Assembly: GCA_046349035.1 (NCBI GenBank)
Contig: JAXMDC010000003.1
Coordinates: 1-64,000 of the forward strand
Reading direction: 5' to 3'
Length of the DNA stretch: 64,000 nt
Source of the DNA: JAXMDC01 sp046349035
GTDB taxonomy: Bacteria; Pseudomonadota; Alphaproteobacteria; Rhizobiales; Kaistiaceae
A model generated the notes under the pieces. The model ran no database searches and was not told the origin of the DNA. It was given only the letters and a program-made list of their open reading frames with translations. Positions 50,035-58,293 of this stretch are shown here, in pieces; position 1 is the stretch's first letter; the number at the start of each line of letters is the position of its first letter. A program made the translations under genes and the position numbers.

Positions 50035-51420
50035 TCAGATGCGCGCGGGCGGCGGATCGCCGACCAGGTAGCCGGTCACCGACCGGCGGACGATAAGGTA
50101 TTTCTTTGCCGCGGCCTGGATGTCGGCGGCGGTCACCGTCTGGATGCGCTGCGGCCACTCCTGCACGTCCTTGAGGGTAAGACCGATCGCCAGACTGGAA
50201 GCGAAGGCGCGGGCGATGCCGCCCTGGCTGTCCTGCTGGTAGATCGAGGCGGCCAGCACCCGCCGCTTGGCGAGGGCGAGTTCGTCCTCGGTGACGCCCT
50301 TGTCGATCACCGCGGCGATCATTTCGTCGAGCGCGGCGGTGAGATCGCCGAGCGTGGTGTCGCCGCGCGGCGTCGCCGAGATGCCGAAGCGCGCCTCGTC
50401 AAGCGAATTGCCGCTGTAAAAGGCGCCGGCCGAGGCGGCGATCTTCTTGTCGAGGACCAGCGTCTTGTAGAAGCGCGACTGCGAGCCCGAGCCGAGAATG
50501 TCGGCGAGGAGGTCGAGCGCCAGGGCGTCCTTCTCCGGACCGGTGACATAAGACGGCGCGAGGTAGCTCCGCTGCATCGAGGGCTGCGTCACCCGCGCGT
50601 CGGAAAGGGTCAGCGTGCGCGAAGCCTGCGGCTCCGGCTCGCGGGCGTGCTTGCGCGGCGGCGGCTCGGCGCGGCGCGGCACCTTGCCGTAGGTCGCCTC
50701 GGCGAGGCGGCGGACCTCGTCGGGCGTGATGTCGCCGGCGATGACCAGGATGGCGTTATTGGGCGTGTAATACTGGTTGTACCAGGCGACCGCGTCCTCG
50801 CGGGTCATCTGCGCCATCTCGTGCAGCCAGCCGATGACCGGCGTGCCATAGGGGCCGTTCTGGTAGAGAGCCGCGGTCACCGCTTCGCTGAGGCGCGCGC
50901 CCGGGGAGTTGTCGGTGCGCGAGCGCCGCTCCTCCATCACCACGTCGCGCTCCGGCAGCACGACCGCGTCGGTGAGGACGAGGTTCTGCATGCGGTCGGC
51001 TTCCAGCTCCATCATCAGCGGCAGGTATTCCTTGGAGACGGTCTGGAAATAGTTGGTGTAGTCGTAGGAGGTCGAGGCGTTCTCGACGCCGCCGACGGCG
51101 GCGACCTTGGTCGAGAACTCGCCGCCGGGATGGGCCTTGGTGCCCTTGAACATCAGATGCTCGAGGAAATGGGCGATGCCGGACTTGCCGCGCACCTCGT
51201 CGGACGAGCCGACGCGATACCAGACCATGTGGTTGATCACCGGGCCGCGGTGATCGGGGACGACCACCACCTCCATGCCGTTGGCCAACGTGAAACTCGA
51301 CACATTGGGGGCGAAGATCGGCACGGCATCGGCGCCGTGAAGGCTCGCCGCGGGCGCGAACGCGCCGACCAGGAGCGCGGCGGCAAGGGCGGCATGGGCG
51401 GTGTGGCGGCGCAAACGCAT
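50035..51420 (-). CDS. Periplasmic M16 zinc metallopeptidase
   Basis: From ATG 51420 (GGAGG six bases upstream) the product is 461 residues with a signal peptide (TAHAALAAALLVGAFAPAASL) and an active-site HxxEH at 84-88 (GIAHFLEHLMFKGTKAHPGG), with EADRMQNLVLTDAVVLPERDVVMEERR supplying the third ligand. It is PqqL/YmxG-like and probably forms a heterodimer with the downstream zinc-less paralogue to degrade peptides. Confidence 0.94.
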   Translation of the reverse strand: MRLRRHTAHAALAAALLVGAFAPAASLHGADAVPIFAPNVSSFTLANGMEVVVVPDHRGPVINHMVWYRVGSSDEVRGKSGIAHFLEHLMFKGTKAHPGGEFSTKVAAVGGVENASTSYDYTNYFQTVSKEYLPLMMELEADRMQNLVLTDAVVLPERDVVMEERRSRTDNSPGARLSEAVTAALYQNGPYGTPVIGWLHEMAQMTREDAVAWYNQYYTPNNAILVIAGDITPDEVRRLAEATYGKVPRRAEPPPRKHAREPEPQASRTLTLSDARVTQPSMQRSYLAPSYVTGPEKDALALDLLADILGSGSQSRFYKTLVLDKKIAASAGAFYSGNSLDEARFGISATPRGDTTLGDLTAALDEMIAAVIDKGVTEDELALAKRRVLAASIYQQDSQGGIARAFASSLAIGLTLKDVQEWPQRIQTVTAADIQAAAKKYLIVRRSVTGYLVGDPPPARI

Positions 51421-51521
51421 CCAAATCCTCCAGGAAGGCGCCGCCCTCGCCCGGCGGGGGCGCCTTTCATAGGCAATTTCGCGGCTCATTCTAGGCAGCA
51501 AAAGCGCCCATGGTCCATCAT

Positions 51522-52091
51522 TTAGGCAGCAGGCGACGCGCCGCTAGGCTGCAAGAAGATTAACTCTGAGTCACCAAGCGAGCGGCGGTCGAGGATGTCG
51601 AAGCCGGCAACCGCGGTAACCGCGCCGGCCCGCTCCTCCAGCACGGCGAGCGTGGAACCGGTCAGCCAGCCGCCGGCGAGCGCCGAGGCGAGAGCCTTTT
51701 CGCCGAGGCCCTGGCCATAGGGCGGATCGGCGAAGACGAGGTGGAAAGGCGCTATGGTGCCGGCCGCGCCGAGGCGAGTGGCGTCGCGGCGGAAGAGCTT
51801 GGTGCGGCCGGTCAGTCCCAGCGCCTCGACGTTCCCGCGGATCAGCGCCCTCCCCTCGACGCCCTCCTCGATGAAGAGGCAGAACGCGGCGCCGCGCGAC
51901 AGCGCCTCGATGCCGAGGGCGCCGGTGCCGGCGAAGAGGTCGAGGACGCGGGTGCCGGAGAGGCGGTCGGCGTAGCGATGGGCGAGGATGTCGAAGAGGC
52001 TCTCGCGCAGGCGATCGGAACTCGGGCGGATGTCGCGGCCGGCGGGCGCGGCAAGCGCCCGGCCGCGGAATTCACCGGCGACGATCCGCAC
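51522..52091 (-). CDS. rsmD: 16S rRNA (guanine966-N2)-methyltransferase
   Basis: From GTG 52091 the product has 189 residues, the usual RsmD length: VRIVAGEFRGRALAAPAGRDIRPSSDRLRESLFDIL, the SAM loop VLDLFAGTGALGIEALSRGA, and the catalytic VFADPPYGQGL. An ATG at 52160 would add an arginine-rich leader and overlap rluB by 89 bases, so the GTG is preferred; it overlaps the rluB stop by 20 bases. Confidence 0.93.
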   Translation of the reverse strand: MRIVAGEFRGRALAAPAGRDIRPSSDRLRESLFDILAHRYADRLSGTRVLDLFAGTGALGIEALSRGAAFCLFIEEGVEGRALIRGNVEALGLTGRTKLFRRDATRLGAAGTIAPFHLVFADPPYGQGLGEKALASALAGGWLTGSTLAVLEERAGAVTAVAGFDILDRRSLGDSELIFLQPSGASPAA

Positions 52092-52935
52092 GGGGCGGCG
52101 CCTTTCCCGGCGGCCGGCCGCGGGCCTGCCCGCGCCGCGGCGGCGGGGCGAGATCGGCATGGGCGTCGGCGATGAGACGCTGTCCCAGCTGGTCGCGGAG
52201 CACCTTCCCCGGCACCTCGCGCACTTCTCCCTCGCGGAGGTCGCCCAGCTGAAACGGTCCGTAGGAGACGCGGATCAGGCGGTTCACGGCGAGTTCGAGG
52301 CTGGCGAGGACGCGCTTCACCTCGCGGTTCTTGCCCTCGCGAAGGGCTACCGAGAGCCAGAGGTTGGAGCCCTGCACCCGCTCGATCGCCGCTTCGATCG
52401 GGCCGTAGAGCACGCCGTCGATGGCGGTGCCGTCGGCAAGGCGGGCGAGCGCCTCGTTGGTGGTCTCGCCATGGGCGCGCACGCGATAGCGGCGGAGCCA
52501 CCCGGTCGCCGGGAGTTCCAGCGTCCGCGCCAGGCCGCCGTCATTGGTCAGGAGGAGCAGCCCCTCGGCATTCATGTCGAGGCGGCCGACGGCGACGACG
52601 CGCGGCATGTCGGGAGGAAGCGCATCGAAGACGGTCGGGCGGCCCTCTGGGTCGCGCGCCGTCGTCACGCGGCCGCGCGGCTTGTGATAGAGCCAAAGGC
52701 GGGTCCGCTCGGGCGCGGCGAGCGGCTTGCCGTCGACGGTGATCTTGTCGGCGTCGGTGACGTCGAGCGCCGGCGAGGTCAGGATGCGGCCGTTCACCGC
52801 GACGCGGCCGTCGGCGATGATGCGCTCGCATTCACGGCGCGAGGCGACGCCGGCCCGCGCCATCACCTTGGCGATCCGCTGGCCGTCGTCCGGCTCGGGC
52901 GAAGCTTGCGCGACGCGGCGCTCTCGTTCAGTCAT
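52072..52935 (-). CDS. rluB: Pseudouridine synthase, RluB/RsuA family
   Basis: The 287-residue protein has an N-terminal S4 domain (RIAKVMARAGVASRRECERIIADGRVAVNG) and the RsuA/RluB catalytic domain with GRLDMNAEGLLLLTNDGGLA (catalytic Asp) and REGKNREVKRVLASLELAVNRLIRVSYGPF. The C-terminal tail is arginine/proline-rich. It likely modifies 23S rRNA. ATG 52935 begins MTERERR. It is followed by rsmD and divergent from tadA, a common alphaproteobacterial arrangement. Confidence 0.93.
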   Translation of the reverse strand: MTERERRVAQASPEPDDGQRIAKVMARAGVASRRECERIIADGRVAVNGRILTSPALDVTDADKITVDGKPLAAPERTRLWLYHKPRGRVTTARDPEGRPTVFDALPPDMPRVVAVGRLDMNAEGLLLLTNDGGLARTLELPATGWLRRYRVRAHGETTNEALARLADGTAIDGVLYGPIEAAIERVQGSNLWLSVALREGKNREVKRVLASLELAVNRLIRVSYGPFQLGDLREGEVREVPGKVLRDQLGQRLIADAHADLAPPPRRGQARGRPPGKAPPRADRRR

Positions 52936-52999
52936 CGCCGTGACATAGCAAGGGCACCGGCCGGCGCAAGGGCGCTCGGCCGTTTTGCGGGCAGAACGG

Positions 53000-53470
53000 A
53001 TGAGCGCTGACGAGACCGAGGGCGAGGCGCGGCGGGGCTTCATGGCGGCGGCCTTCGCCGAGGCGCGGCTCGCCGCGGCGCGCGGCGAGGTGCCGGTCGG
53101 CGCGGCGGTGGTCGCCGGCGGCAAGGTGGTGGCGGCGGCCGGCAACCGGACGCTGGAGCTCAGAGACCCGACCGCGCATGCCGAGATGCTGGCGCTTCGC
53201 GCGGCGGCGGCGGCGCTCGGCAGCGAGCGGCTCGGTGCCTGCGACCTCTATGTGACGCTCGAACCCTGCACGATGTGCGCGGCGGCGATCTCGTTCGCCC
53301 GCATCCGCCGGCTCTATTTCGGCGCCGCCGACGAGAAGGGCGGCGCGGTCGAGCACGGCGTCCGCTTCTTTGCCGCGCCGACCTGCCACCACGCGCCGGA
53401 GGTCTATGGCGGCATCGGCGAGAGCGAGGCGGCGGAGCTGCTCAAGGGATTCTTCGCGGAAAGGCGGTGA
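53000..53470 (+). CDS. tadA: tRNA-specific adenosine deaminase
   Basis: TadA converts A34 to inosine in tRNA-Arg(ACG). The 156-residue protein has the zinc motif His60/Glu62 (TAHAEMLAL) and Cys90/Cys93 (LEPCTMCAAAI). It starts at ATG 53000 and is divergent from rluB with 64 bp between the start codons. Confidence 0.95.
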   Translation: MSADETEGEARRGFMAAAFAEARLAAARGEVPVGAAVVAGGKVVAAAGNRTLELRDPTAHAEMLALRAAAAALGSERLGACDLYVTLEPCTMCAAAISFARIRRLYFGAADEKGGAVEHGVRFFAAPTCHHAPEVYGGIGESEAAELLKGFFAERR

Positions 53471-53483
53471 GCCTCGACCGCAC

Positions 53484-53541
53484 ACACCGGGGAAACGCCG
53501 GTGTCCAGGTGACGGCCAATGCGGGTCTAGAGTCTTGCGCC
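53484..53541. repeat. Second repeat family: ACACCGG hairpin with GAGTCTTGCGC
   Basis: ACACCGG-GGAAACG-CCGGTGT forms a 7-bp stem, then CCAG, and 26 bases on GAGTCTTGCGC. The same hairpin and the reverse complement GCGCAAGACTC recur at 60463-60496. It lies after tadA and could also act as its terminator. Confidence 0.6.
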
Positions 53542-53559
53542 GGGGTGAGCGGAACGGCG

Positions 53560-54243
53560 CTACTGCGCCGGCTTTCCCCAGGGCCAGAGGTTGGCGAGGA
53601 TGCCTTGCGGCGGCGCCTGCTCGGGCGCCTTCTCCGGCGCGGCCGGGGCCTGGGCCACCACGGCGGGCTTCGGCTTGGCCGGCAAGCGATACTCGGTCGG
53701 CGGCTCGGTCAGGAATTTGCGGGTCGGCGTGCCATCGGCCTCGACCGTGCCGCCGGACTGCGCCTTGGCGGCGGCCATGGCGGCGATGCCGGCCTGATAG
53801 CCGGCCGGGTCGACGCCGGGCGGCGCGATGCCGGGCGGCAAGGTGCTGCGCGGCGGAGCCGGCGGTCCCGCGGCCGCGAGTTCGGCGTTGGTCAGGATCG
53901 GCGCCTTGGCGGGCGTCAGCCCGGCCTGGGCGCGCTTGGCGGCAACGTCGGGATCGTTCGGCCACTCGCCGCCGGCGGTGGCGGCAACGCGCGTCGAGCG
54001 CGGCTGCGGCAGCGCGTCGGTCGGCGGCACGACGACCTTGCCGCCACGCGGGCGGTAGACGATCTCCTCGTTGCCCTTGTCGGGGCCGCCGATGGCGATC
54101 ATCTCGGAAATGTCCTGGACGGTCTGCTGGCTGATCGGAACGCCGGTGCCGTAAGTCGCGCCGAGGCAGCCGGCGGTGAGCAGCGGCGCCGCGACGGCGA
54201 CGAAGGCTGCTTTCAACCGGATCTCGGGAACGCGCTTGTTCAT
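53560..54243 (-). CDS. Putative lipoprotein
   Basis: The 227-residue protein has a lipobox-like LLTAGC near residue 26 after a hydrophobic stretch (KAAFVAVAAPLLTAGC), then a proline- and alanine-rich, probably disordered body (STLPPGIAPPGVDPAG, PAAPEKAPEQAPPQG). No catalytic motif is evident. ATG 54258 is an alternative start. It follows ribF on the same strand after a 209-bp gap that shows no gene. Confidence 0.65.
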   Translation of the reverse strand: MNKRVPEIRLKAAFVAVAAPLLTAGCLGATYGTGVPISQQTVQDISEMIAIGGPDKGNEEIVYRPRGGKVVVPPTDALPQPRSTRVAATAGGEWPNDPDVAAKRAQAGLTPAKAPILTNAELAAAGPPAPPRSTLPPGIAPPGVDPAGYQAGIAAMAAAKAQSGGTVEADGTPTRKFLTEPPTEYRLPAKPKPAVVAQAPAAPEKAPEQAPPQGILANLWPWGKPAQ

Positions 54244-54452
54244 GGCTCTAACGTCCATGGCTCCGAAGTTCCCACCGCCCGCCTGCCCGCGGACAGGCTG
54301 GCAGTCTCCGGCCCCCTCGATTCGCTTGTAGAGGATAGGACCGGGGGCGGCAACCGGCCTTTTTGCGGCAAAGGGGTCGAGGCGAGCGGCCGGCGCGCTC
54401 CCTTAACCATTTGATCCCGCTGTTCTTTCGCCTGACTGCCAGAGGCGCGGAT

Positions 54453-55436
54453 TCAGCCAATTGCGGCAAGATCGCGGTCGAGTTCGGTCAATCCACCGCG
54501 CGCCGCGGCGATCAGGTCGCGGGCCCGGTCGGCGTCCTCGTTCATGCGGGCGACAAGCGCCGCCGCCGAGGGGAAGCGCTCCTCGGCCCTGATCCAGCCG
54601 ATGAAGCTGACGGTCAGCGTCTCGCCATAGAGGTCGCCGCCGAAGCGGAAGAGGTGCGCTTCGAGGAGCGGCGCGCCGCCGCCGAAGGTCGGCCGCCGGC
54701 CGTAATTGGCGACGCCGGCGAAGGTCTCGCCGTCGGCGCGGCGAACCTCGACGGCATAGATGCCGTCGCGCAGGCGAAAGTCCGGGCCGGGGTCGATGTT
54801 GGCGGTCGGGAAGCCGAGTTCACGGCCGCGGGCATCGCCGTGGATCACCGTGCCGGCGACGAACCAGCGGTAGCCGAGGACGGCATTGGCGGCGGCGATG
54901 TCGCCCGCGGCCAGCGCCTCGCGGACGCGGCCGGAAGAGAACGCCCGCTCGGCGTCGCCGATCTTGTCGACGATCTCGACGGCAAAGCCGTAGCGTTCGC
55001 CGGCGGCGCGGAGGTCCTCGACGCTGCCCTGGCGGCCGGCGCCGAAGCGGAAGTCGGCGCCGACGAGGAGGCCGCCGACGCCGATCCCGTCGCCGAGATG
55101 GCGGACGAAGTCGGCGGCGAGGAGGCTCGCCCAGCGGCGGTCGAAGGGCAGCACGATCATGCCGGAGAGGCCGAGCGCGGCGAGGAGGCGCGCCTTGGCT
55201 GCCTGCGGGGTGATGCGGAACACCGGCTCGGCGGGGCGGAAGAAGGTGCGGGGATGGGGCTCGAAGGTCAGCGCGGCGCTCGGCGCATCGAGCCGGACGG
55301 CGAGTGCGCGCGCCCGGCGCAAGACATGCTGATGGCCGCGATGGACGCCGTCGAAATTGCCGATCGCCACCACCGCGCGGCGAAGGCGCGGGTCGGGCGG
55401 GTCGATGGGCGAGAGGATCAGCGGCGGGCGGGGCAT
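54453..55436 (-). CDS. ribF: Bifunctional riboflavin kinase / FAD synthetase
   Basis: RibF makes FMN and FAD. The 327-residue protein has an N-terminal nucleotidyltransferase domain (VVAIGNFDGVHRGHQHVLRRA, then LLVGADFRFGAGRQGS, and the later FSSGRVREALAAGD) and a C-terminal riboflavin kinase domain (GRELGFPTANIDPG, YGRRPTFGGGAPLLEAHLF). It lies next to the HAD phosphatase gene, 66 bases upstream, in a frequent alphaproteobacterial arrangement. Confidence 0.95.
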   Translation of the reverse strand: MPRPPLILSPIDPPDPRLRRAVVAIGNFDGVHRGHQHVLRRARALAVRLDAPSAALTFEPHPRTFFRPAEPVFRITPQAAKARLLAALGLSGMIVLPFDRRWASLLAADFVRHLGDGIGVGGLLVGADFRFGAGRQGSVEDLRAAGERYGFAVEIVDKIGDAERAFSSGRVREALAAGDIAAANAVLGYRWFVAGTVIHGDARGRELGFPTANIDPGPDFRLRDGIYAVEVRRADGETFAGVANYGRRPTFGGGAPLLEAHLFRFGGDLYGETLTVSFIGWIRAEERFPSAAALVARMNEDADRARDLIAAARGGLTELDRDLAAIG

Positions 55437-55502
55437 GGGCGTCTTGGCGAAAGCGCGCGGACGGTGGCGCGGCGGCGGCGCCGGGTCAAGTTTGCCGCCG
55501 GC

Positions 55503-56360
55503 CTACCACGCCAGGCGGGGGATGACGGCTCTTGCCGTCAGCCCCTCCGCGGCGAGGCGGGCATGGATCGCGGCGAGGCCGGCGAGTTCGCCGCCGTGGA
55601 TGCCGGAGGCGACGAACAGCGCGTCGATGCCGGCGGCGACGGCGCCGCCGATGTCGGTGCGGAGGCCGTCGCCGATGGCCAGCACCTCGGCCGCAGACAC
55701 CGGCCGGCCGGCGATCCGCGAGGCCTCGGCGAGGGCGGCGGCATAGATCGGCGGATGGGGCTTGCCGGCGATCGCCACCTTGCCCCCCATCTCCGCGTAG
55801 CGCTCGGCGAGCGCGCCGGCGCAGGGGATCAGCTTGCTGCCCCGCTCCACCACCAGGTCGGGGTTGGCGCAGATCATCGGCAGGCGCCGCGCCGCCAGCG
55901 CCTTGAGGCGGTCCTCGTAATCGGCGACGGTCTCGCGCTCGTCGTCGATCGGGCCGGTGCAGCAGACCACCTCGCAGTCCACCGGCCCGGCAGGGACGAC
56001 GCCGATGCCGTCATAGAGCGGGAGATCGCGGTCGGGGCCGAGGTGATAGACCCGTCGTCCCCGCCACTCGGCGAGCAGGCGCCGGGTGACGTCGCCGGAG
56101 GTGACGACCGCGTCGTAGGCCTCGCGTGGCACGGCAAGCGCGTCGAGCTGGGCGACGATCGGGCCGGCCGGGCGCGGGGCGTTGGTCAGCATCAGGACGA
56201 CGCCGCCGGCGCGGCGGAAGCGCCCGGTGGCGGCGGTCGCGTCGGCAAAGCTCGTCACGCCGTTGTGGATGACGCCCCAGACGTCGCAGAAGAGGACGCG
56301 GTAGCCGCCGGCGAGCGCGGAGAGGCCGGCAACAAGCGGGGGTTGGCTGAGATTGGCCAT
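55503..56360 (-). CDS. HAD-superfamily hydrolase, TIGR01459 type
   Basis: The 285-residue protein is a class IIA HAD (NagD-like) phosphatase: the nucleophile motif VLFCDVWGVIHNG, MLTNAPRP, the cap-region lysine KPHPPIYAAAL, and the acidic motif AIGDGLRTDIGGA. The substrate is unknown; the TIGR01459 group is mostly alphaproteobacterial. It is co-directional with ribF. Confidence 0.92.
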   Translation of the reverse strand: MANLSQPPLVAGLSALAGGYRVLFCDVWGVIHNGVTSFADATAATGRFRRAGGVVLMLTNAPRPAGPIVAQLDALAVPREAYDAVVTSGDVTRRLLAEWRGRRVYHLGPDRDLPLYDGIGVVPAGPVDCEVVCCTGPIDDERETVADYEDRLKALAARRLPMICANPDLVVERGSKLIPCAGALAERYAEMGGKVAIAGKPHPPIYAAALAEASRIAGRPVSAAEVLAIGDGLRTDIGGAVAAGIDALFVASGIHGGELAGLAAIHARLAAEGLTARAVIPRLAW

Positions 56361-56518
56361 CGGCGGCCGTGGCTACGGGCTTTGCCGGCCGGCGGTCAAG
56401 CCCGCCGCGCGGAGCCGAACACGCCCAGCGGTTGCGCCGCGGCCCTGCAATCCGCCTTCGCAAGGCCGGCCCTTTCCGGCATAGTCGCTCGTCGAATCGG
56501 AGCGTTGACCCCTCCCCC

Positions 56519-57910
56519 ATGAGGCGGATCGTTTTCTCGGCCCTGACCGGCCTTTTCCTTGTCGTCATCGCGGCCGCCGTCGCCTTCGCCGCCGGACGGC
56601 TGCTGGCGCTCGACATGAGCGCGACAATCGCCATCGGGGTCGGCGTGCTCAGCGCCCTCTCGATCGTCCAGGTGAACCTCCGCCGCGTCCGCGACGAGGC
56701 GCTGCTCGACCGCCGACTTGCCGATCTCGGCATGATCGAGGGCCGCGCGGCGGCCAACCTGCAGGCGCTGGCCGCCCGCGTCGCCACGGTCGAGGAGGAC
56801 CTCAAGGAGGCGGGCAGCGGCGACAGCGAGCCGATCCTCGCTGAGGTCGAACTGTTGAGCGCGCTGGTTCGCGACCTCGCCGAGTCGGTGGCGGCAGTCG
56901 AGCAGAAGGTGACCGGGGTGGCGCCGCCGCCGGTCAAGCTGCCGCCGGCAACGCCGCTCGCCGAGCGGGTGCAGGAGCGGGCCGCGGCCCGCGCCGCCGA
57001 GCCGTCAACGGCGGCGGCGCCGCCGGCCAAGACGCTCAAGCCGGAATTCCTCCAGGAGGTACAGGCGGCGGTCGACGGCAGCCGCGTCGAAATCCACCTC
57101 CAGCCGGTGGTGACGCTGCCGCAGCGGCGGCCGCGCTACTACGAGGCGCTGGCGCGGCTCCGCAACAGCGATGGCGGACTGATCGCGCCGTCCGATTTCA
57201 TTCCGGCGGCGGAGAGCCTGCAGCTGATGCCGCGGATCGACAATCTCGTCCTGTTCCGCGCGGTGCAGATCGAGCGGCGGCTCGCCGCCCGCCAGCGCGA
57301 GGCCGGCATCTTCATCAACATCGCCGGCGAGAGCCTCCGCGATGCCGACTTCACCGCCGAGTTCGTCTCCTTCATGACCGCCAACAAGGCGCTCGCCGGG
57401 TCGCTGGTGTTCGAGTTCACGCAGTCGACGGTCGACAGCATGGGGCCGCTCGAACAGGAGAGCCTCGCCGCCCTCGCCGAGATCGGCTTCCGCTTCTCGA
57501 TGGACCATGTCAGCGACCTCAAGGTCGACTTCCAGCGCCTCGCCGGCCGCGGCTTCCGCTTCGTCAAGGTGGCGGCGTCGACGCTGCTCCGCCGCTCGGC
57601 GCGCGGCAGCCCGGACATCGCCTATCCCGATCTCTCCGACATGCTGGCGCGCTTCAACATCGACCTCGTCGCCGACCGCATCGAGAGCGAGAGCGAGGTG
57701 GTCGACCTCCTCGACTACGACATCCGCCTCGGCCAGGGCTACCTGTTCGCGCCGCCGCGGCCGGTCAAGCTCGACACCGCCTCCAGCGCCGCCGACAAGG
57801 CAATGCCGCTCCCCACCGGCTCGGCCCGCGCCGCCGCGACGCCGGCCGCCGCCGCCGCTCCCAAGACCGACGTGGCGATGGCCAAGATCCGCGCCAGCTT
57901 GATGCGGTAA
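56519..57910 (+). CDS. TipF-like EAL-domain protein, probably non-catalytic
   Basis: The 463-residue protein has two N-terminal membrane helices (IVFSALTGLFLVVIAAAVAFAA and MSATIAIGVGVLSALSIV), a coiled-coil region (residues 60-130), a proline/alanine linker and a C-terminal EAL domain. YYEALARLR is present, but LEITES reads VFEFTQS and the DDFG loop reads MDHVSDLKVDFQ, so the active site is degenerate. This is the architecture of Caulobacter TipF, a c-di-GMP-responsive flagellar positioning factor; whether it is the orthologue cannot be settled here. Confidence 0.8.
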   Translation: MRRIVFSALTGLFLVVIAAAVAFAAGRLLALDMSATIAIGVGVLSALSIVQVNLRRVRDEALLDRRLADLGMIEGRAAANLQALAARVATVEEDLKEAGSGDSEPILAEVELLSALVRDLAESVAAVEQKVTGVAPPPVKLPPATPLAERVQERAAARAAEPSTAAAPPAKTLKPEFLQEVQAAVDGSRVEIHLQPVVTLPQRRPRYYEALARLRNSDGGLIAPSDFIPAAESLQLMPRIDNLVLFRAVQIERRLAARQREAGIFINIAGESLRDADFTAEFVSFMTANKALAGSLVFEFTQSTVDSMGPLEQESLAALAEIGFRFSMDHVSDLKVDFQRLAGRGFRFVKVAASTLLRRSARGSPDIAYPDLSDMLARFNIDLVADRIESESEVVDLLDYDIRLGQGYLFAPPRPVKLDTASSAADKAMPLPTGSARAAATPAAAAAPKTDVAMAKIRASLMR

Positions 57911-57924
57911 CGGGGGGGGCTGAC

Positions 57925-58258
57925 ATGGTCCTCCCCCGCTCCTGCGGTGGAGGGGGACTGCATAGCGGTGGAGGGGGCGGCAGCCAAGCCGCCATACCGT
58001 ATTAACCTGCCATCGATCGAACGGTCGCAAGCACGCTTTCCAGGGCATCGAGGATGTAGGGACCGAGCGGATGCCGGCGGCGGAAGCGAAGCCCTTCGAG
58101 CCGCCCGCCCCGTAGCTGCTCAGAGAGCACCACTTCAGGAAGCGACATCTGCCGGCGGAGCATTCGGGCGCGCCTTTCACTGAGAACGGTTGCCCGCACC
58201 CGCCCCCTCCACCGCCTGCGGCGGTCCCCCTCCCCCGCTGCGCGGGTGAGGATCAACC
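57925..58258. repeat. Paired inverted repeat elements bracketing a DUF559 remnant
   Basis: The left unit (GGTCCTCCCCCGCTCCTGCG, continuing into a G-rich block to about 57990) and right unit (58200-58258, ending CGCTGCGCGGGTGAGGAT) are inverted copies of the hairpin family. Between them lies DUF559-derived coding sequence. The right unit is almost identical to that at 48241-48298. This and the short flanks are the only content of the 383-bp region between the EAL gene and the caspase gene. Confidence 0.65.
58002..58163 (-). pseudogene. DUF559 endonuclease-like gene remnant
   Basis: The frame encodes MLRRQMSLPEVVLSEQLRGG, then RLEGLRFRRRHPLGPYILD, which closely fits the start of DUF559 (Vsr-like) proteins. 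These normally continue for another ~70 residues with the catalytic VVEVDG region; here the frame diverges after ILDAL and ends within 14 codons. It is therefore a 3'-truncated copy between two repeat units. Confidence 0.7.
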
Positions 58259-58293
58259 GCACCCCTCGCCGCTGCCAATCGCCCTCGGGCGGC

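Noticed and set aside
52092..52160. Longer RsmD start at ATG 52160
   Set aside because: Adds an arginine-rich leader not in the family and increases overlap with rluB to 89 bases; GTG 52091 matches the family N-terminus.
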